A stretch of 64,000 nucleotides of DNA, from assembly GCA_947302275.1 (NCBI GenBank), contig CAMYUW010000004.1:32597-96596 (forward strand), in the 5' to 3' direction. Numbering within the stretch: position 1 is the first letter of the stretch; each line of letters opens with the position of its first letter. Below the pieces are notes generated by a model that was not told the origin of the DNA, searched no databases, and saw nothing but the letters and a program-made list of their open reading frames with translations. Position numbers and translations under genes: made by a program. This DNA comes from an uncultured Prevotellaceae bacterium. Its GTDB lineage: Bacteria; Bacteroidota; Bacteroidia; Bacteroidales; Muribaculaceae. This document shows, piece after piece, positions 44,726-54,555 of this stretch.

Positions 44726-45850
44726 ATGGAGAATCCGTTTATTGTTACTGGCAAGATTAAGCCTGAATACTTTTGCGACCGTGTGGAGGAAGTAGAACGT
44801 CTGACACGATGCATTCTGTCGGGTGGAGAGAATATGGTGATTATTGGAGATCGACGTATAGGAAAGACTGCACTGATCAATTACTGTTTTGACAAGGATG
44901 AGGTGAAAGAACAAGTAACCACCTTGTTTGTTGACATACTAAGAACGTCAAGTTTACAAGAATTCATCTATTTATTGGCACACACGGTGTTCAATGCTTT
45001 TGTTAGCCAAAGCGAGCACATGATGAATATCTTTATCAAGACCATGCACTCCTTACGTAATTTTTGGGGCTATGAGCCGAACCAAGGCTTACCAATATTT
45101 AATGTTAAACTGGGTGACATTATCAATCCCCTACTTACGCTGGAAGAAATCTTTAAATGCATTGAGCTAGCTGACCAACGCTGTATCGTAGCAATTGACG
45201 AATTCCAGCAGATTGCAAATTATCCTGAGGAAAACGTAGAAGAGCTGCTCAGCCAGAACATCCTTCAATCGACCAATGCCAACTTCATTTTTACTTCTTG
45301 TGAACAACACTTTATTAATGAATTATTCCTTAATCCCACACGACCATTCTACCAAAGTGCCTCAATCATGACGCTTGATGTATTAAATGAAGACTTGTAT
45401 AAAGAATTTGTTCTAACTCATTTCAAAAACAGCCAATTAAACATTTTTCCAGAGGTTTTACTATTAGTAGATAGTGTGTTCTTTGGGAATACATATTACA
45501 TGCAAAAGGTTTTTCACGAAGCCTTTACAGCATGCTTACTGGGCAATACTTGTGACGTTTCACTTACTGAAAGTATCATTGACGATATGGTACAGGAGAA
45601 AGGACATCAATACAGTCAGACATTGGCTCGGCTCACCTTACCACAAAAAGAATTACTATATGCTATCGCAGAAGATATATACGCATCACGTATCACCTCG
45701 TCACAATTTATTAAGCGTCATCGATTGCTATCCGCCAGCAGTGTGCAGGCAGCTATACGCAAACTTTTGAATTATGGCCTTGTAATCAATAAACGAGGTA
45801 GCTATATCATTGAGGACCAGCTATTAAACCTCTGGTTGCTACAAAGTTAG
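44726..45850 (+). CDS. AAA ATPase (ATPase_2-like) with C-terminal winged helix
   Basis: 374 residues. Walker A GDRRIGKTA at about residues 41-49, Walker B CIVAIDEFQQI around 155, a sensor-like FIFTSCEQ, and a C-terminal region with a winged-helix pattern (ITSSQFIKRHRLLSASSVQA, then YGLVINKRG). This is the plan of archaeal-type ATPase_2 proteins and some STAND-like regulators. Function unknown; many such genes are acquired accessory genes. The base composition is clearly more AT-rich than its neighbours and it sits alone in a decayed islet, both suggesting transfer. No partner nuclease or toxin is adjacent. Confidence 0.8.
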   Translation: MENPFIVTGKIKPEYFCDRVEEVERLTRCILSGGENMVIIGDRRIGKTALINYCFDKDEVKEQVTTLFVDILRTSSLQEFIYLLAHTVFNAFVSQSEHMMNIFIKTMHSLRNFWGYEPNQGLPIFNVKLGDIINPLLTLEEIFKCIELADQRCIVAIDEFQQIANYPEENVEELLSQNILQSTNANFIFTSCEQHFINELFLNPTRPFYQSASIMTLDVLNEDLYKEFVLTHFKNSQLNIFPEVLLLVDSVFFGNTYYMQKVFHEAFTACLLGNTCDVSLTESIIDDMVQEKGHQYSQTLARLTLPQKELLYAIAEDIYASRITSSQFIKRHRLLSASSVQAAIRKLLNYGLVINKRGSYIIEDQLLNLWLLQS

Positions 45851-45904
45851 CCTTCACAAAACTTGGGGGCACTTCACAATTCATTCGTTGAATTATATGT
45901 CCGT

Positions 45905-45991
45905 GCTGCGCACCGAGAAATTAAATAATAATTTTGTCTTGTTTAATTTTTATAAAAAATTTTTGTTCAATTTCTCGGCCGCAAGGCCGAT
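45905..45991. repeat. Intergenic hairpin repeat (copy 1)
   Basis: CCGAGAAATTAAA near the 5' end pairs with TTCAATTTCTCGG near the 3' end across an AT-rich centre. A small hairpin, CGGCC-GCAA-GGCCG, follows. The same plan (GCGAGAAATTAA, AT-rich centre, CTCGGCCGTTAGGCCGAT) occurs at 59695-59824. Confidence 0.6.
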
Positions 45992-46054
45992 CAAAGATCT
46001 AGGTGCTAATTATGACTCACCCTCACATTTGACGAGGTGATGATTAGGGGGGTG

Positions 46055-47170
46055 TCAGGGTTGCTCGAAGGCTTCAACGACTTGTTTCAGGTGGTCAATG
46101 ATGTCGAGATGCTGGGGGCACTGGGCTTCGCATTGGCCACACTCGATGCACTCGCTGGCGCGTCCGTGGCTCTTGGCAATCAGGTCGTAATATAACTTGC
46201 AATTACCCTTGAGCTCGGGAAATTGCTTCATGTTATTGTAGAGGCTGAAGTATCCGGGAATGGCAATCTGCTGGGGGCAACCCTCAGTGCAATAACGACA
46301 AGCGGTACACGGGATGGCAATAGCATCGCGGATCGTCTGGGTCGCACGCGCTATAATGGCCTGCTCCTCGTCGTTAAGTGGCTGGAAATCCCGCATGTAG
46401 GCAGTGTTATCCTCAAGCTGTTCCATGTTGCTCATGCCACTGAGGACGGTCAGTACATTGGGCAGCGAGGCACAGTAGCGAATGGCCCATGACGCAGTGC
46501 TGGCATCGGGGTTATATTCCTTGAACAGGCGCTCCACGGCCTCGGGGACGCGGGCCAGAGAACCACCCTTGACAGGCTCCATGACAATCACGGGTTTGCC
46601 GTGTTTCACGCACAGGTCATAACAGGTCTTGCTCTCGATGGCAGGACTGTCCCAATCCAGGTAATTGATCTGCAACTGCACGTATTCCGCCTCGGGGTAT
46701 TTGTCCAGAATCTCACTCAGCAAGGCTGAGTCGTCATGGAACGAGAAGCCGATGTGACGGATGCGGCCCTCGGCCTTCTTGCGGGCGATGAATCCCCAGC
46801 CGTCCATGCGCTCCATCACCTCGACACGCTCACGGTTGAGGGCATGCAGCCAGTAGTAGTCGAAGTAATCCACCCCGCAACGCTCCAACTGCTCATTGAA
46901 AATCCGTTCCAGGTCACTTTCCTCGTTGATCGCCCACACAGGCATCTTGCTGGTCACCGTGAATGCCTCACGTGGATAGCGCTTGACCACTGCTTCGCGC
47001 AAGGCCTCCTCGCTCTTGCCGCCATGGTAGGGATAGGCGGTATCAAAGTAGGTGAAGCCACGCTCCATGTACACATCGACCATCGCCTTAAACTTCTCGA
47101 TATCGATACTCGTCTGGTCGTCGGGATTGACCAGCGGCAAACGCATGAGTCCAAATCCAAGTTTGCGCAT
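46055..47170 (-). CDS. Aldo/keto reductase with C-terminal 4Fe-4S domain
   Basis: 371 residues. The N-terminal ~280 residues are an NAD(P)H-dependent aldo/keto reductase: YFDTAYPYHGGKSEEALREA with the catalytic Asp and Tyr, then VEVMERMDGWGF and VMEPVKGGSLA. The C-terminal domain holds two cysteine clusters, CTACRYCTEGCPQ and CIECGQCEAQCPQ, which bind 4Fe-4S centres. Fused Fe-S AKRs are common in anaerobic Bacteroidetes and clostridia. Substrate unknown. Its leader consists of 7-base repeats. Confidence 0.92.
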   Translation of the reverse strand: MRKLGFGLMRLPLVNPDDQTSIDIEKFKAMVDVYMERGFTYFDTAYPYHGGKSEEALREAVVKRYPREAFTVTSKMPVWAINEESDLERIFNEQLERCGVDYFDYYWLHALNRERVEVMERMDGWGFIARKKAEGRIRHIGFSFHDDSALLSEILDKYPEAEYVQLQINYLDWDSPAIESKTCYDLCVKHGKPVIVMEPVKGGSLARVPEAVERLFKEYNPDASTASWAIRYCASLPNVLTVLSGMSNMEQLEDNTAYMRDFQPLNDEEQAIIARATQTIRDAIAIPCTACRYCTEGCPQQIAIPGYFSLYNNMKQFPELKGNCKLYYDLIAKSHGRASECIECGQCEAQCPQHLDIIDHLKQVVEAFEQP

Positions 47171-47180
47171 ATTATTTAAT

Positions 47181-47332
47181 AAGTTGTAAGTTGTGAGTTG
47201 TAAGTTGTAATTGAAGTTGTAAGTTTTAAGTTGTAAGTTTTAAGTACAATTACTAACGCCTAAAACCTAATGCCTAATGCCTGACACCTAACGCCAAACG
47301 CCTAACACATAACGTCTAAGGCTTAAAACCTG
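47181..47332. repeat. Two blocks of 7-base tandem repeats
   Basis: 47181-47241 is built of AAGTTGT/AAGTTTT units (one 5-base unit breaks the phase). 47256-47332 is eleven degenerate units of consensus ACGCCTA (ACGCCTA, AAACCTA, ATGCCTA, ATGCCTG, ACACCTA and so on). The second block runs into the stop and last codons of the glycosyltransferase gene ending at 47323. Confidence 0.8.
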
Positions 47333-48339
47333 AGGTCAGTGAAGCGTTTCACGCCATGCAGGTAGTAGGCAGTCACGATGTTGACACGCTCTTCGGGCAA
47401 TTGCTTCAAGAGGTTGACTGTGGGTTGAGAGGTGTATTGGGACCGTTTTTGGCGGAATTCACGATGGGCACGGATAATCGCCCTCGCGTCACCGAAATGG
47501 AATTTTGCAAGAGCCATGCCGAAGGCCAGCGTATCCATCAGGCGGCGCACCAGCAGCAGGCGCTTGCCCTCGCCGCGGGGCAGATTCTTGTGCAGCAACA
47601 GCAGGTTGTTGCGGAAGTTGAGAAAGGTCTTCCTGGGATTACCATAAGCCAGGCTGCCGCCACCCAAATGAAAGACGTGGCTGGAAGGCAGCATCATCAG
47701 GTCATAGCCCGCCAGGCGAATGCGCCAACACAGGTCAATCTCCTCCATGTGGGCAAAGAAATCCTTGTCCAAGCCACCAACATCCTGATACAACTGGCTA
47801 CGCACCATCAGGCATGCCCCCGTAGCCCAAAAGACGCTCTTAGGGCCGTCGTCATACTGGCCGTGATCATCCTCGACACACTCAAAGATGCGACCGCGGC
47901 AATAGGGATAGCCATGACAGTCAATGTATCCGCCCGCAGCACCGGCATAGTCAAACATCGTTGGACCGTCCAAACTGTCGTGCAACAGTTTAGGCATTAC
48001 TGCACCCACTTGGGGGTGGGCCTCCATGTAGTCCAGCAGGGGGTTGAGCCAGTCGTCTGGAGTGCGCACATCGCTGTTCAACAGGACCGTATATGGGTAC
48101 ATCGTCTGGCTGATGGCCAGGTTATACCCCTCGGCAAAGCCGTAATTCTTCTCAAAGCGCAATACCTTGACTCCTGGAAATTCTTCCTGAAGCACTTGCA
48201 GGCTGTTGTCGGTGCTGCCGTTGTCGGCGACGATAACGTCGGCAATGGCAGCATCGGTGCCCGCAATGACTGTGGGCAGATATCGGCGCAGCAATTCAGC
48301 ACCATTCCAATTCAATATAATGACAGCAACCTGTTTCAT
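47323..48339 (-). CDS. Glycosyltransferase family 2
   Basis: 338 residues. GT-A fold with [11 protein letters not shown], the nucleotide-binding [12 protein letters not shown] and the metal-binding [13 protein letters not shown] (DxD-like), then [17 protein letters not shown], as in rhamnosyltransferase-like GT2 enzymes. It probably adds a sugar to an envelope glycan; donor and acceptor unknown. Its start overlaps the ORF6N stop (ATGA), so it is coupled to that gene and downstream of mtaB in one operon. The 3' end carries heptamer repeats. Confidence 0.9.
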   Translation of the reverse strand: MKQVAVIILNWNGAELLRRYLPTVIAGTDAAIADVIVADNGSTDNSLQVLQEEFPGVKVLRFEKNYGFAEGYNLAISQTMYPYTVLLNSDVRTPDDWLNPLLDYMEAHPQVGAVMPKLLHDSLDGPTMFDYAGAAGGYIDCHGYPYCRGRIFECVEDDHGQYDDGPKSVFWATGACLMVRSQLYQDVGGLDKDFFAHMEEIDLCWRIRLAGYDLMMLPSSHVFHLGGGSLAYGNPRKTFLNFRNNLLLLHKNLPRGEGKRLLLVRRLMDTLAFGMALAKFHFGDARAIIRAHREFRQKRSQYTSQPTVNLLKQLPEERVNIVTAYYLHGVKRFTDLRF

Positions 48340-48971
48340 GATTCTTCCTTATCTGGTTGTATAAATCCTATTGTCCGACGGATTTGATGACGGCGTTTAT
48401 CTTGTTGTAAATCAGCCAATGCCGTGCTGATGGCATCGAGTTGGGCACGGGTATCCTCATTAATCTCGTTTTGGTCCGCAAGGATTTCGTTCATCTCGTC
48501 ACGCAAAGCCTGTATCTCCCGCCGCAAGTCGGCATTGTTGTCGGGCAAGGCAAGGGCGGAGGCCATGCGACGGATTTCGGTAAATACACGCATTATGCCT
48601 ATATTCATCTGTATGGCTAATGGTGAACGGAGCACGCTGCTCAACATTGCCACACCATTTTCGGTGAAGGCATAAGGGAGTTTGCGAGTTCCCATTTTGG
48701 AGAAATTGGATATCACAATTTGTGATTTCCAATCTGTATCTTCTTGGGTATCATCAGTTTTGGATATCACAAATTGTGATCTTAATAAATCTAACTCACC
48801 TTTTGTGAGCTGAAACATAAAGTCCTCAGGGAAACGTTCAATATTGCGTTTCACTGCTTGATTCAAGACTCTAGTTTCAATACCATAAAGTGTTGCCAAA
48901 TCGAAATCAAGCATCACTTTTTGACCACGAATTTCATGAATCCTATACTGTATTTTCTCAATCTCGTTCAT
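48336..48971 (-). CDS. ORF6N-domain protein
   Basis: 211 residues. The ORF6N (KilA-N-related) domain occupies the N-terminal ~120 residues: [51 protein letters not shown], then [20 protein letters not shown]. The C-terminal ~90 residues are a coiled coil. Such proteins are common on phages and mobile elements and bind DNA; role here unknown. The variable middle contains a short repeat (SQFVIS and SQIVIS), each encoded around a 15-base palindrome. The gene is packed tightly between mtaB (one-base gap) and the GT2 gene. Confidence 0.85.
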   Translation of the reverse strand: MNEIEKIQYRIHEIRGQKVMLDFDLATLYGIETRVLNQAVKRNIERFPEDFMFQLTKGELDLLRSQFVISKTDDTQEDTDWKSQIVISNFSKMGTRKLPYAFTENGVAMLSSVLRSPLAIQMNIGIMRVFTEIRRMASALALPDNNADLRREIQALRDEMNEILADQNEINEDTRAQLDAISTALADLQQDKRRHQIRRTIGFIQPDKEES

Positions 48972-48972
48972 G

Positions 48973-50292
48973 TCATTGGCTTTGCTTGTTGGTGACTACC
49001 TGGGCATCAACGGAGAGGTCGTCGTTGAGGGATAGGAGTTTTACGTTCACGATTTGGTTGGCGAGAGCCATGTCGGGGGCCACGTTCACGCGGATGTAGT
49101 TGTCGGTGAAGCCGTGCATCATGCCCTTGCCACGACCATGCTCCAGCAAGACGGGGCGAATGGCGCCCAAGTAGCGGCGCGTGAAGTCGGCCTGCTTCTT
49201 GTCGCTCAGGGCAATCATGCGGGCGGCGCGCTGCTGCTTGTCCTGCTGGGTGACGATATAGGGAATGCGCAACGCCATCGTGCCAGGTCGCTCACTATAG
49301 GGGAAGACGTGCAGGTGCTGCACCTCAAGCCCCTTGATAAAGTTGTAACTGTCCTCAAACAATTCGGGTGTCTCGCCACGGGTGCCCACCATCACATCAA
49401 CACCGATGAAGCAGTCGGGCATCAGTTCGCGGCAGCGCTGCACTTTGTCGGCAAACAACTGGCGGTCGTAGTGGCGGCGCATCAACTTGAGTACGGGGTC
49501 ACTGCCACTCTGCAAGGGGATGTGGAAATGCGGCATGAAAGCACGCGAACCAGCGCAGAAGTCAATGATCTCATCAGTCAGCAAGTCTGGTTCAATCGAG
49601 GAAATGCGGTAACGCTCAATGCCCTCGATTTCATCAAGTGATTTGAGCAAATCGAGGAAACTCTCGCCCGTATTTTTGCCGAAGTCGCCAATATTCACCC
49701 CCGTAATGACAATCTCCTTGCCCCCCTCGGCGGCCACCTCACGGGCCTGCCCGACGAGTTGGGCAATCGTGCCGCTGCGGCTGCGGCCACGTGCGGCAGG
49801 GATGGTGCAATAGCTGCACCAATAGTCACAACCGTCCTGAACCTTGAGCCAATAACGGGTGCGGTCACCACGGTCGCACGAGGGCGAGAACGAGCGGATA
49901 TCGAGTGACGGAGTCACCTCAATCCGCTGCTGGCGGTCCTCAAACCAGCGTGTGACATACTGGGCGATTTCGCCCTTGTGCTCACTGCCTAGCACGATGT
50001 CCACCCCAGGAATTTCGGCAATTTCCTTTCCTTTGAGCTGGGCATAGCAACCGGTAACCACCATCAGCGCATCAGGGTACTGGCGAATGAGATGACGGAT
50101 GTGCTGTCGGCACTTGCTGTCGGCCAGGGCAGTCACGCTGCACGTATTTACTACACACACGTCAGGAACCTCGCCACGGGCAACAGGCACAAAGCCATGC
50201 TCACCCAACAGCGACTGCATGGTGGCCGTTTCCGAGAAATTGAGTTTGCAGCCCAACGTCTCGAGTTTTACGGTATGTGTGATAGTACTCAT
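48973..50292 (-). CDS. mtaB: tRNA threonylcarbamoyladenosine methylthiotransferase
   Basis: 439 residues. Radical-SAM enzyme that adds a methylthio group to t6A37 of tRNAs. The N-terminal domain has [12 protein letters not shown] and [16 protein letters not shown]. The radical SAM cluster is [16 protein letters not shown] (CxxxCxxC). [20 protein letters not shown], then [18 protein letters not shown] follow, with a C-terminal TRAM-like part. Length is typical. It is first in an apparent mtaB-ORF6N-GT2 operon. Confidence 0.93.
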   Translation of the reverse strand: MSTITHTVKLETLGCKLNFSETATMQSLLGEHGFVPVARGEVPDVCVVNTCSVTALADSKCRQHIRHLIRQYPDALMVVTGCYAQLKGKEIAEIPGVDIVLGSEHKGEIAQYVTRWFEDRQQRIEVTPSLDIRSFSPSCDRGDRTRYWLKVQDGCDYWCSYCTIPAARGRSRSGTIAQLVGQAREVAAEGGKEIVITGVNIGDFGKNTGESFLDLLKSLDEIEGIERYRISSIEPDLLTDEIIDFCAGSRAFMPHFHIPLQSGSDPVLKLMRRHYDRQLFADKVQRCRELMPDCFIGVDVMVGTRGETPELFEDSYNFIKGLEVQHLHVFPYSERPGTMALRIPYIVTQQDKQQRAARMIALSDKKQADFTRRYLGAIRPVLLEHGRGKGMMHGFTDNYIRVNVAPDMALANQIVNVKLLSLNDDLSVDAQVVTNKQSQ

Positions 50293-50353
50293 TATCTCGT
50301 GCAGACAGAACGGATAAAACGGACAGAACGGAAAAATTCCTTATACCTAAAGC

Positions 50354-52753
50354 CTATCTCTTGCGGCCACGGGGTTTACCCGAGCGGCCAGCTTTACTCG
50401 AACGGCCGGACTTGGCGCCTCTGGCTTCCTTGACCTGTCGGCGGGTGCTGTTGCCACGTGCACCACGCTGCTGACGACGTGAAGCGCTACCGCCCTCATA
50501 TTGCATGCGCTGGCGTTCGTCGCGCGAGATTCGTCCGCTGGTACTGCGGCTGTTCAGCTCGGTGATGGGCTCACGGTCGATGCGGTGAGTACCGGCAGGA
50601 TTCTCCTTGTCAACCAGGACGAAGTCAAGCTGTTTCTTGATCAAGTCGGCACGTGCCACCTGAATGGTGATGGGATCACCCAAGCGGTACAACTTGCCTC
50701 GGCGACAACCACGTATCCAGTAGTTCTTCTCATCAAACTCATAGAAGTCATCATCCAGGCCACGGATGCCCACCAGGCCTTCGCAATGGGTCTCGTCCAG
50801 TTCCACATACAGACCCCACTCGGTCACTCCCGAGATATGACCCGTGAAGACGCCACCCAATCGCTGGCCCATGAACTCGACCTCCTTATATTTTATCGAG
50901 GCGCGTTCGGCATTGGCTGCGAGTTGCTCCTGAGCACTCATGTGCTTACACTGGTCTTCCAGTTTAACAGGGTCAACGCTTTTGCCACCCGCGGCATAGA
51001 GGTCGAGCAGGCGGTGAACCGTCAAGTCAGGGTAGCGACGGATGGGTGAGGTGAAATGGGTATAGTAGTCAAAGGCCAAGCCATAGTGGCCGATATTGGT
51101 CGCGCTATAGACTGCCTTGGCCATCGAACGGATGGCGAGGATGGCCAGCATCTCCTCTTCGGGTTTGCCCTTAGCTTCTTCCAGCATCTTGTTGATGGAA
51201 CGGTTGATGTCGCGCCCCGAGCCCTTGGTGCGCACCTTGTAGCCAAAGTGGGCAGCGATATCGGCAAAGTTCTGCAGCTTGTCGAGGTCGGGCTGGTCGT
51301 GTATACGATAAACCATGGCTTTGGCGGTCCTGTTCTTGGGCACCTTACCGATGTGCTCGGCCACCTTGCAGTTGGCCAGCAGCATGAACTCCTCGATAAG
51401 TTTGTTGGCTTCCTTGGACTCGTGGATATGCACAGAAATGGGTTTGCCCGTCTCATCGATGTCAAATTTTATCTCCTCGCGGTTGAAGGTCACCGAACCG
51501 CCCTCCTCAAAGCGACGTTTCCTCAACTGCTTGGCCATCTCGTTGAGTACTGCCAGTTCTTCGGCCAGATCGCCCTTGCCGGTCTCCAGGATTTGCTGAG
51601 CCTCCTCATAGGAGAAGCGCCTGTTGCTTCGGGTTACTGTGTGGCAGATCTTGTATTTCTTCACCCTAGCCTCGGCATCCATCTCCATGACCACCGAGTG
51701 GGTGAGTTTGTCCTCGTCGGGACGGAGCGAGCAGATGTTGTTGCACAGTTTCTCGGGCAACATAGGAATGGTACGGTCCACCAGATAGACCGAGGTGGCG
51801 CGCTCATAGGCTTCCTTATCGATGATTGAGCCAGGGGTAACATAGTGGCTCACGTCGGCGATGTGGACACCGATTTCCCAGTTGCCGTTCTTGAGTTTCT
51901 CAATCGAGAGGGCGTCGTCAAAGTCCTTGGCATCGGCGGGGTCGATCGTGAATGTGGTCACATCGCGCATGTCGCGGCGCTTGGCGATCTCCTCGGGGGT
52001 GATGCCTGCATCCAGGGCCTCGGCGGCCTCGGTCACATTCTCAGGGTACTTGTAAGGCAAGCCAAATTCGGCCAAGATAGCATGGATCTCAGCATTGTTC
52101 TCGCCAGCCACACCCAGGACGTCAACGACCTCGCCAATAGGCGTGTTGGCATCCTCAGGCCAATCGACAATCTTGACAACGACCTTATCTCCCGTCTTGC
52201 CACCAGCAAGTTTGTCGAGGGGGATAAAGATGTCGGTCGCCAGGAACTTACTGTCCGTTGCCAGCTGGGCGAAGTACTTGAGCACCTGTAGCGTACCCAC
52301 GAATACCTGTTCCTTGCGCTCGAGAATCTTTACAACCTCGGCCTCGGGTTCCATGCCATGGCGGGCTGCGCGGATGTGCACCAGCACACGGTCACCATTC
52401 AAGGCATGCATCGAATTGCGTTCGGCCACCATAATGGGCATCCCGTCATCGTTGGCAGTATCGACCCTGTTCTTGCCGTTGCTGCGGCGGATGAAAATGC
52501 CTTCGGCCACCGACGAGCGGTTGGCTGCCTTATAACTGCCCATGCCCACCTGGACCAAGAAACCGTCAACGGCAAGTTGATCCAGTATTTCGACAATAAG
52601 GGTGCGCCGCTTGGGGGTATTGGCGCCCACGGCTGCCGACACCTGCTTGTAGTTGAATGGCGCTTCGCCCTGTTCATTAAAGAAGTTGATAACCCTGTCG
52701 TGATATTCACGACGCTCCTGTTTCAACGATTGTAATCCGCCTCGTTTTGCCAT
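50354..52753 (-). CDS. rnr: Ribonuclease R
   Basis: 799 residues from the ATG at 52753 (MAKRGGLQSLKQERREYHD); an in-frame TTG at 52774 is rejected because an ATG with a better position exists. Cold-shock domains are followed by the catalytic RNB domain with TFTIDPADAKDFDDALSIEK (the four catalytic Asp cluster) and HYGLAFDYYTHFTSPIRRYP. An S1 domain follows, then a C-terminal Arg/Gly/Ser/Lys-rich tail (RGARGNSTRRQVKEARGAKS) likely to bind RNA. Degrades structured RNA 3' to 5'. Divergent from the GH25 gene. Confidence 0.95.
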   Translation of the reverse strand: MAKRGGLQSLKQERREYHDRVINFFNEQGEAPFNYKQVSAAVGANTPKRRTLIVEILDQLAVDGFLVQVGMGSYKAANRSSVAEGIFIRRSNGKNRVDTANDDGMPIMVAERNSMHALNGDRVLVHIRAARHGMEPEAEVVKILERKEQVFVGTLQVLKYFAQLATDSKFLATDIFIPLDKLAGGKTGDKVVVKIVDWPEDANTPIGEVVDVLGVAGENNAEIHAILAEFGLPYKYPENVTEAAEALDAGITPEEIAKRRDMRDVTTFTIDPADAKDFDDALSIEKLKNGNWEIGVHIADVSHYVTPGSIIDKEAYERATSVYLVDRTIPMLPEKLCNNICSLRPDEDKLTHSVVMEMDAEARVKKYKICHTVTRSNRRFSYEEAQQILETGKGDLAEELAVLNEMAKQLRKRRFEEGGSVTFNREEIKFDIDETGKPISVHIHESKEANKLIEEFMLLANCKVAEHIGKVPKNRTAKAMVYRIHDQPDLDKLQNFADIAAHFGYKVRTKGSGRDINRSINKMLEEAKGKPEEEMLAILAIRSMAKAVYSATNIGHYGLAFDYYTHFTSPIRRYPDLTVHRLLDLYAAGGKSVDPVKLEDQCKHMSAQEQLAANAERASIKYKEVEFMGQRLGGVFTGHISGVTEWGLYVELDETHCEGLVGIRGLDDDFYEFDEKNYWIRGCRRGKLYRLGDPITIQVARADLIKKQLDFVLVDKENPAGTHRIDREPITELNSRSTSGRISRDERQRMQYEGGSASRRQQRGARGNSTRRQVKEARGAKSGRSSKAGRSGKPRGRKR

Positions 52754-52795
52754 ATCTCGTTTTGTTTTATTCAATATTGCGTGAAGATAATCCTA

Positions 52796-52803
52796 CAAAG
52801 ATA
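52796..52803 (-). promoter_or_regulatory. -7 box of rnr
   Basis: TATCTTTG on the minus strand, 42 bases upstream of the start at 52753. No clear TTG partner was seen. Confidence 0.5.
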
Positions 52804-52920
52804 CTGTTTTTTATTGATAATGTCACTATTCATGAAGCCTTTTCGCATTTTTTATAAATCATTGGGGCTATTTTTGAGAAACTTTTAGCAGGATACTCCT
52901 ACGTTTCCCAGTTTTTTTCT

Positions 52921-52928
52921 TACCTTTG
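52921..52928 (+). promoter_or_regulatory. -7 box of the GH25 lysozyme gene
   Basis: TACCTTTG, 40 bases upstream of the ATG at 52969, in the divergent gap with rnr. Confidence 0.5.
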
Positions 52929-52968
52929 CAGCCAACTTTACTCAGAATACAACGATAGCAATGGTTTC

Positions 52969-54474
52969 ATGAATATGAGCAAGACCACTATATATACCTT
53001 GATAGCAACCATTATGTTCACTCTCATGCCGTTGGCAGGGGAGGCTTCGCCGCAGCACAACGACATCACCAAGCCCACCCGTGAGCGTGTGAACAAGAAC
53101 AAAAAGGATAACAAGGACAACAAGGACAACAAAAATAATAAGGACAATAAAGATAAGTCCAGCGACAATAAAAACAAGAAACAGGAAGCTGCTCCGGCCA
53201 ATACCAAGGCTCCCGAGAAGAAAAAGGACGAGACACCTGTCGAGAAAAAAGACAATGTCAAGGCACCCGAGCCCCAAAAGGGAAACGCGGCACCTGCTCC
53301 TAAGGCTGATACTGCTGCCAAAGCCGAAGAACCCAAGCCCAAAGTGCGCCAGACCGTTGACCCGGCCAAGGTGCAGTTCGACGGCATTGATGTGTCCAAG
53401 CATCAAGGCACCATCAATTGGGAACAACTCAAAGAGCACTCCAAGATCAAGTTTGTTTATATCAAGGCTACCGAGGGCAGCGACTACATCGACCCCCGCT
53501 ACAAGGAGAACATCCGCAACGCCCGCAAGCACGGCTTCAAGGTAGGCAGTTATCATTTCCTCTCGACCAAGAGCAGCGTGTACACGCAATTTCAGAATTT
53601 CGTCACCAATGCCAAGCGAGAGGAGCAAGACCTGCTCCCGCTGATTGATGTGGAGGTAACCGGACGATGGTCTTCGCAGCAACTGCGCGACAGCCTTAAA
53701 GTGTTTGCCGACCTGGTCGAGGATTACTATGGCTGCAAACCTATGATTTACACCAGCGAGAAGTTTTTCACAAAGCACCTGGGACGTGCCTTTGCCGAAT
53801 ACCCCCTCTTCATAGCCAAGTACAGCGCCAACCAACCCAATATCGGCTACCGGTGGATCCTGTGGCAGTTCTCGGACTGTGGCGTCTTTAAACCTGCTGT
53901 CAAGGGCAACTATGGCGAGGTTGATATGAGCCGTTTCAACAAGGGCTGCTCTGTCAGCGACATCACCTACACCCCCTCCAAGCACAAGCCCAAGAGCAGT
54001 GTGAAAGACGCTGTTGACCACAAGGACAAGCCCTCAAGCGTGAATCTGACGGAGCAAAAGCCCAAAGAAACGCCTAAGATGTCCAAACGGCAACAGGAAG
54101 AAGCGCAAAAGCAAGCCGAAAAAGACAAAAAGGCTAAAGAGCGCAACAAGAAACTAGCCGAAGAAGAGGCCAAGAAAAAGGCCGAAGAGGCTAAGAAGGC
54201 TAAAGAAAAAGAGGAGCGCCTAAAGAAGGAGAAAGCCCGTCAACAGGCACGTGAGGAAGCCGCCAAGAAAGAGGCTGAAGAAAAGGCCAAACGCAAAGCC
54301 GCAGCACAAAAGGCCCGCGAGGAGAAGAAGGCCAACAGCCAGACCTCTAAAAAGAGCGCCACCCTCATGCAGACCAACACTTCCAAGCTCTCACAGACAC
54401 AACGTAACGACAGCATCCGCAACGCCCGCAACAAGGGTCGGAAGACTAACAAGAGTTCGGCCGACAACGATTAA
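52969..54474 (+). CDS. Secreted GH25 muramidase with charged linker and coiled-coil tail
   Basis: 501 residues. Signal-like N-terminus (MNMSKTTIYTLIATIMFTLM) followed by a low-complexity Lys/Asn/Asp linker (KDNKDNKDNKNNKDNKDK) and a Pro/Ala/Lys stretch. The GH25 domain spans about residues 135-325: FDGIDVSKHQGTINW, FVYIKATEGSDYIDP, LLPLIDVEVTGRW (catalytic Asp-x-Glu) and WILWQFSDCG. GH25 enzymes cut the muramic acid to glucosamine bond of peptidoglycan. The last ~130 residues form a Lys/Glu/Ala coiled coil (KAEEAKKAKEKEERLKKEKA), unusual for GH25. It is followed by a shorter GH25 lipoprotein gene. Confidence 0.9.
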   Translation: MNMSKTTIYTLIATIMFTLMPLAGEASPQHNDITKPTRERVNKNKKDNKDNKDNKNNKDNKDKSSDNKNKKQEAAPANTKAPEKKKDETPVEKKDNVKAPEPQKGNAAPAPKADTAAKAEEPKPKVRQTVDPAKVQFDGIDVSKHQGTINWEQLKEHSKIKFVYIKATEGSDYIDPRYKENIRNARKHGFKVGSYHFLSTKSSVYTQFQNFVTNAKREEQDLLPLIDVEVTGRWSSQQLRDSLKVFADLVEDYYGCKPMIYTSEKFFTKHLGRAFAEYPLFIAKYSANQPNIGYRWILWQFSDCGVFKPAVKGNYGEVDMSRFNKGCSVSDITYTPSKHKPKSSVKDAVDHKDKPSSVNLTEQKPKETPKMSKRQQEEAQKQAEKDKKAKERNKKLAEEEAKKKAEEAKKAKEKEERLKKEKARQQAREEAAKKEAEEKAKRKAAAQKAREEKKANSQTSKKSATLMQTNTSKLSQTQRNDSIRNARNKGRKTNKSSADND

Positions 54475-54555
54475 CGCGACGTCTCCTCACTTCCGACCAG
54501 GCGTGTATAGCGCCATGCGTCCCACTTCATCGACAGACCTGCATTAAGCACGATA

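Noticed and set aside
46005..46054. Terminator after the aldo/keto reductase gene
   Set aside because: The TCACCCTC/GAGGTGA arms need a bulge and lack a T-run on the minus strand; too weak to list.
47181..47332. CRISPR-like array
   Set aside because: Units are 7 bases long with no spacers; this is a simple tandem repeat.
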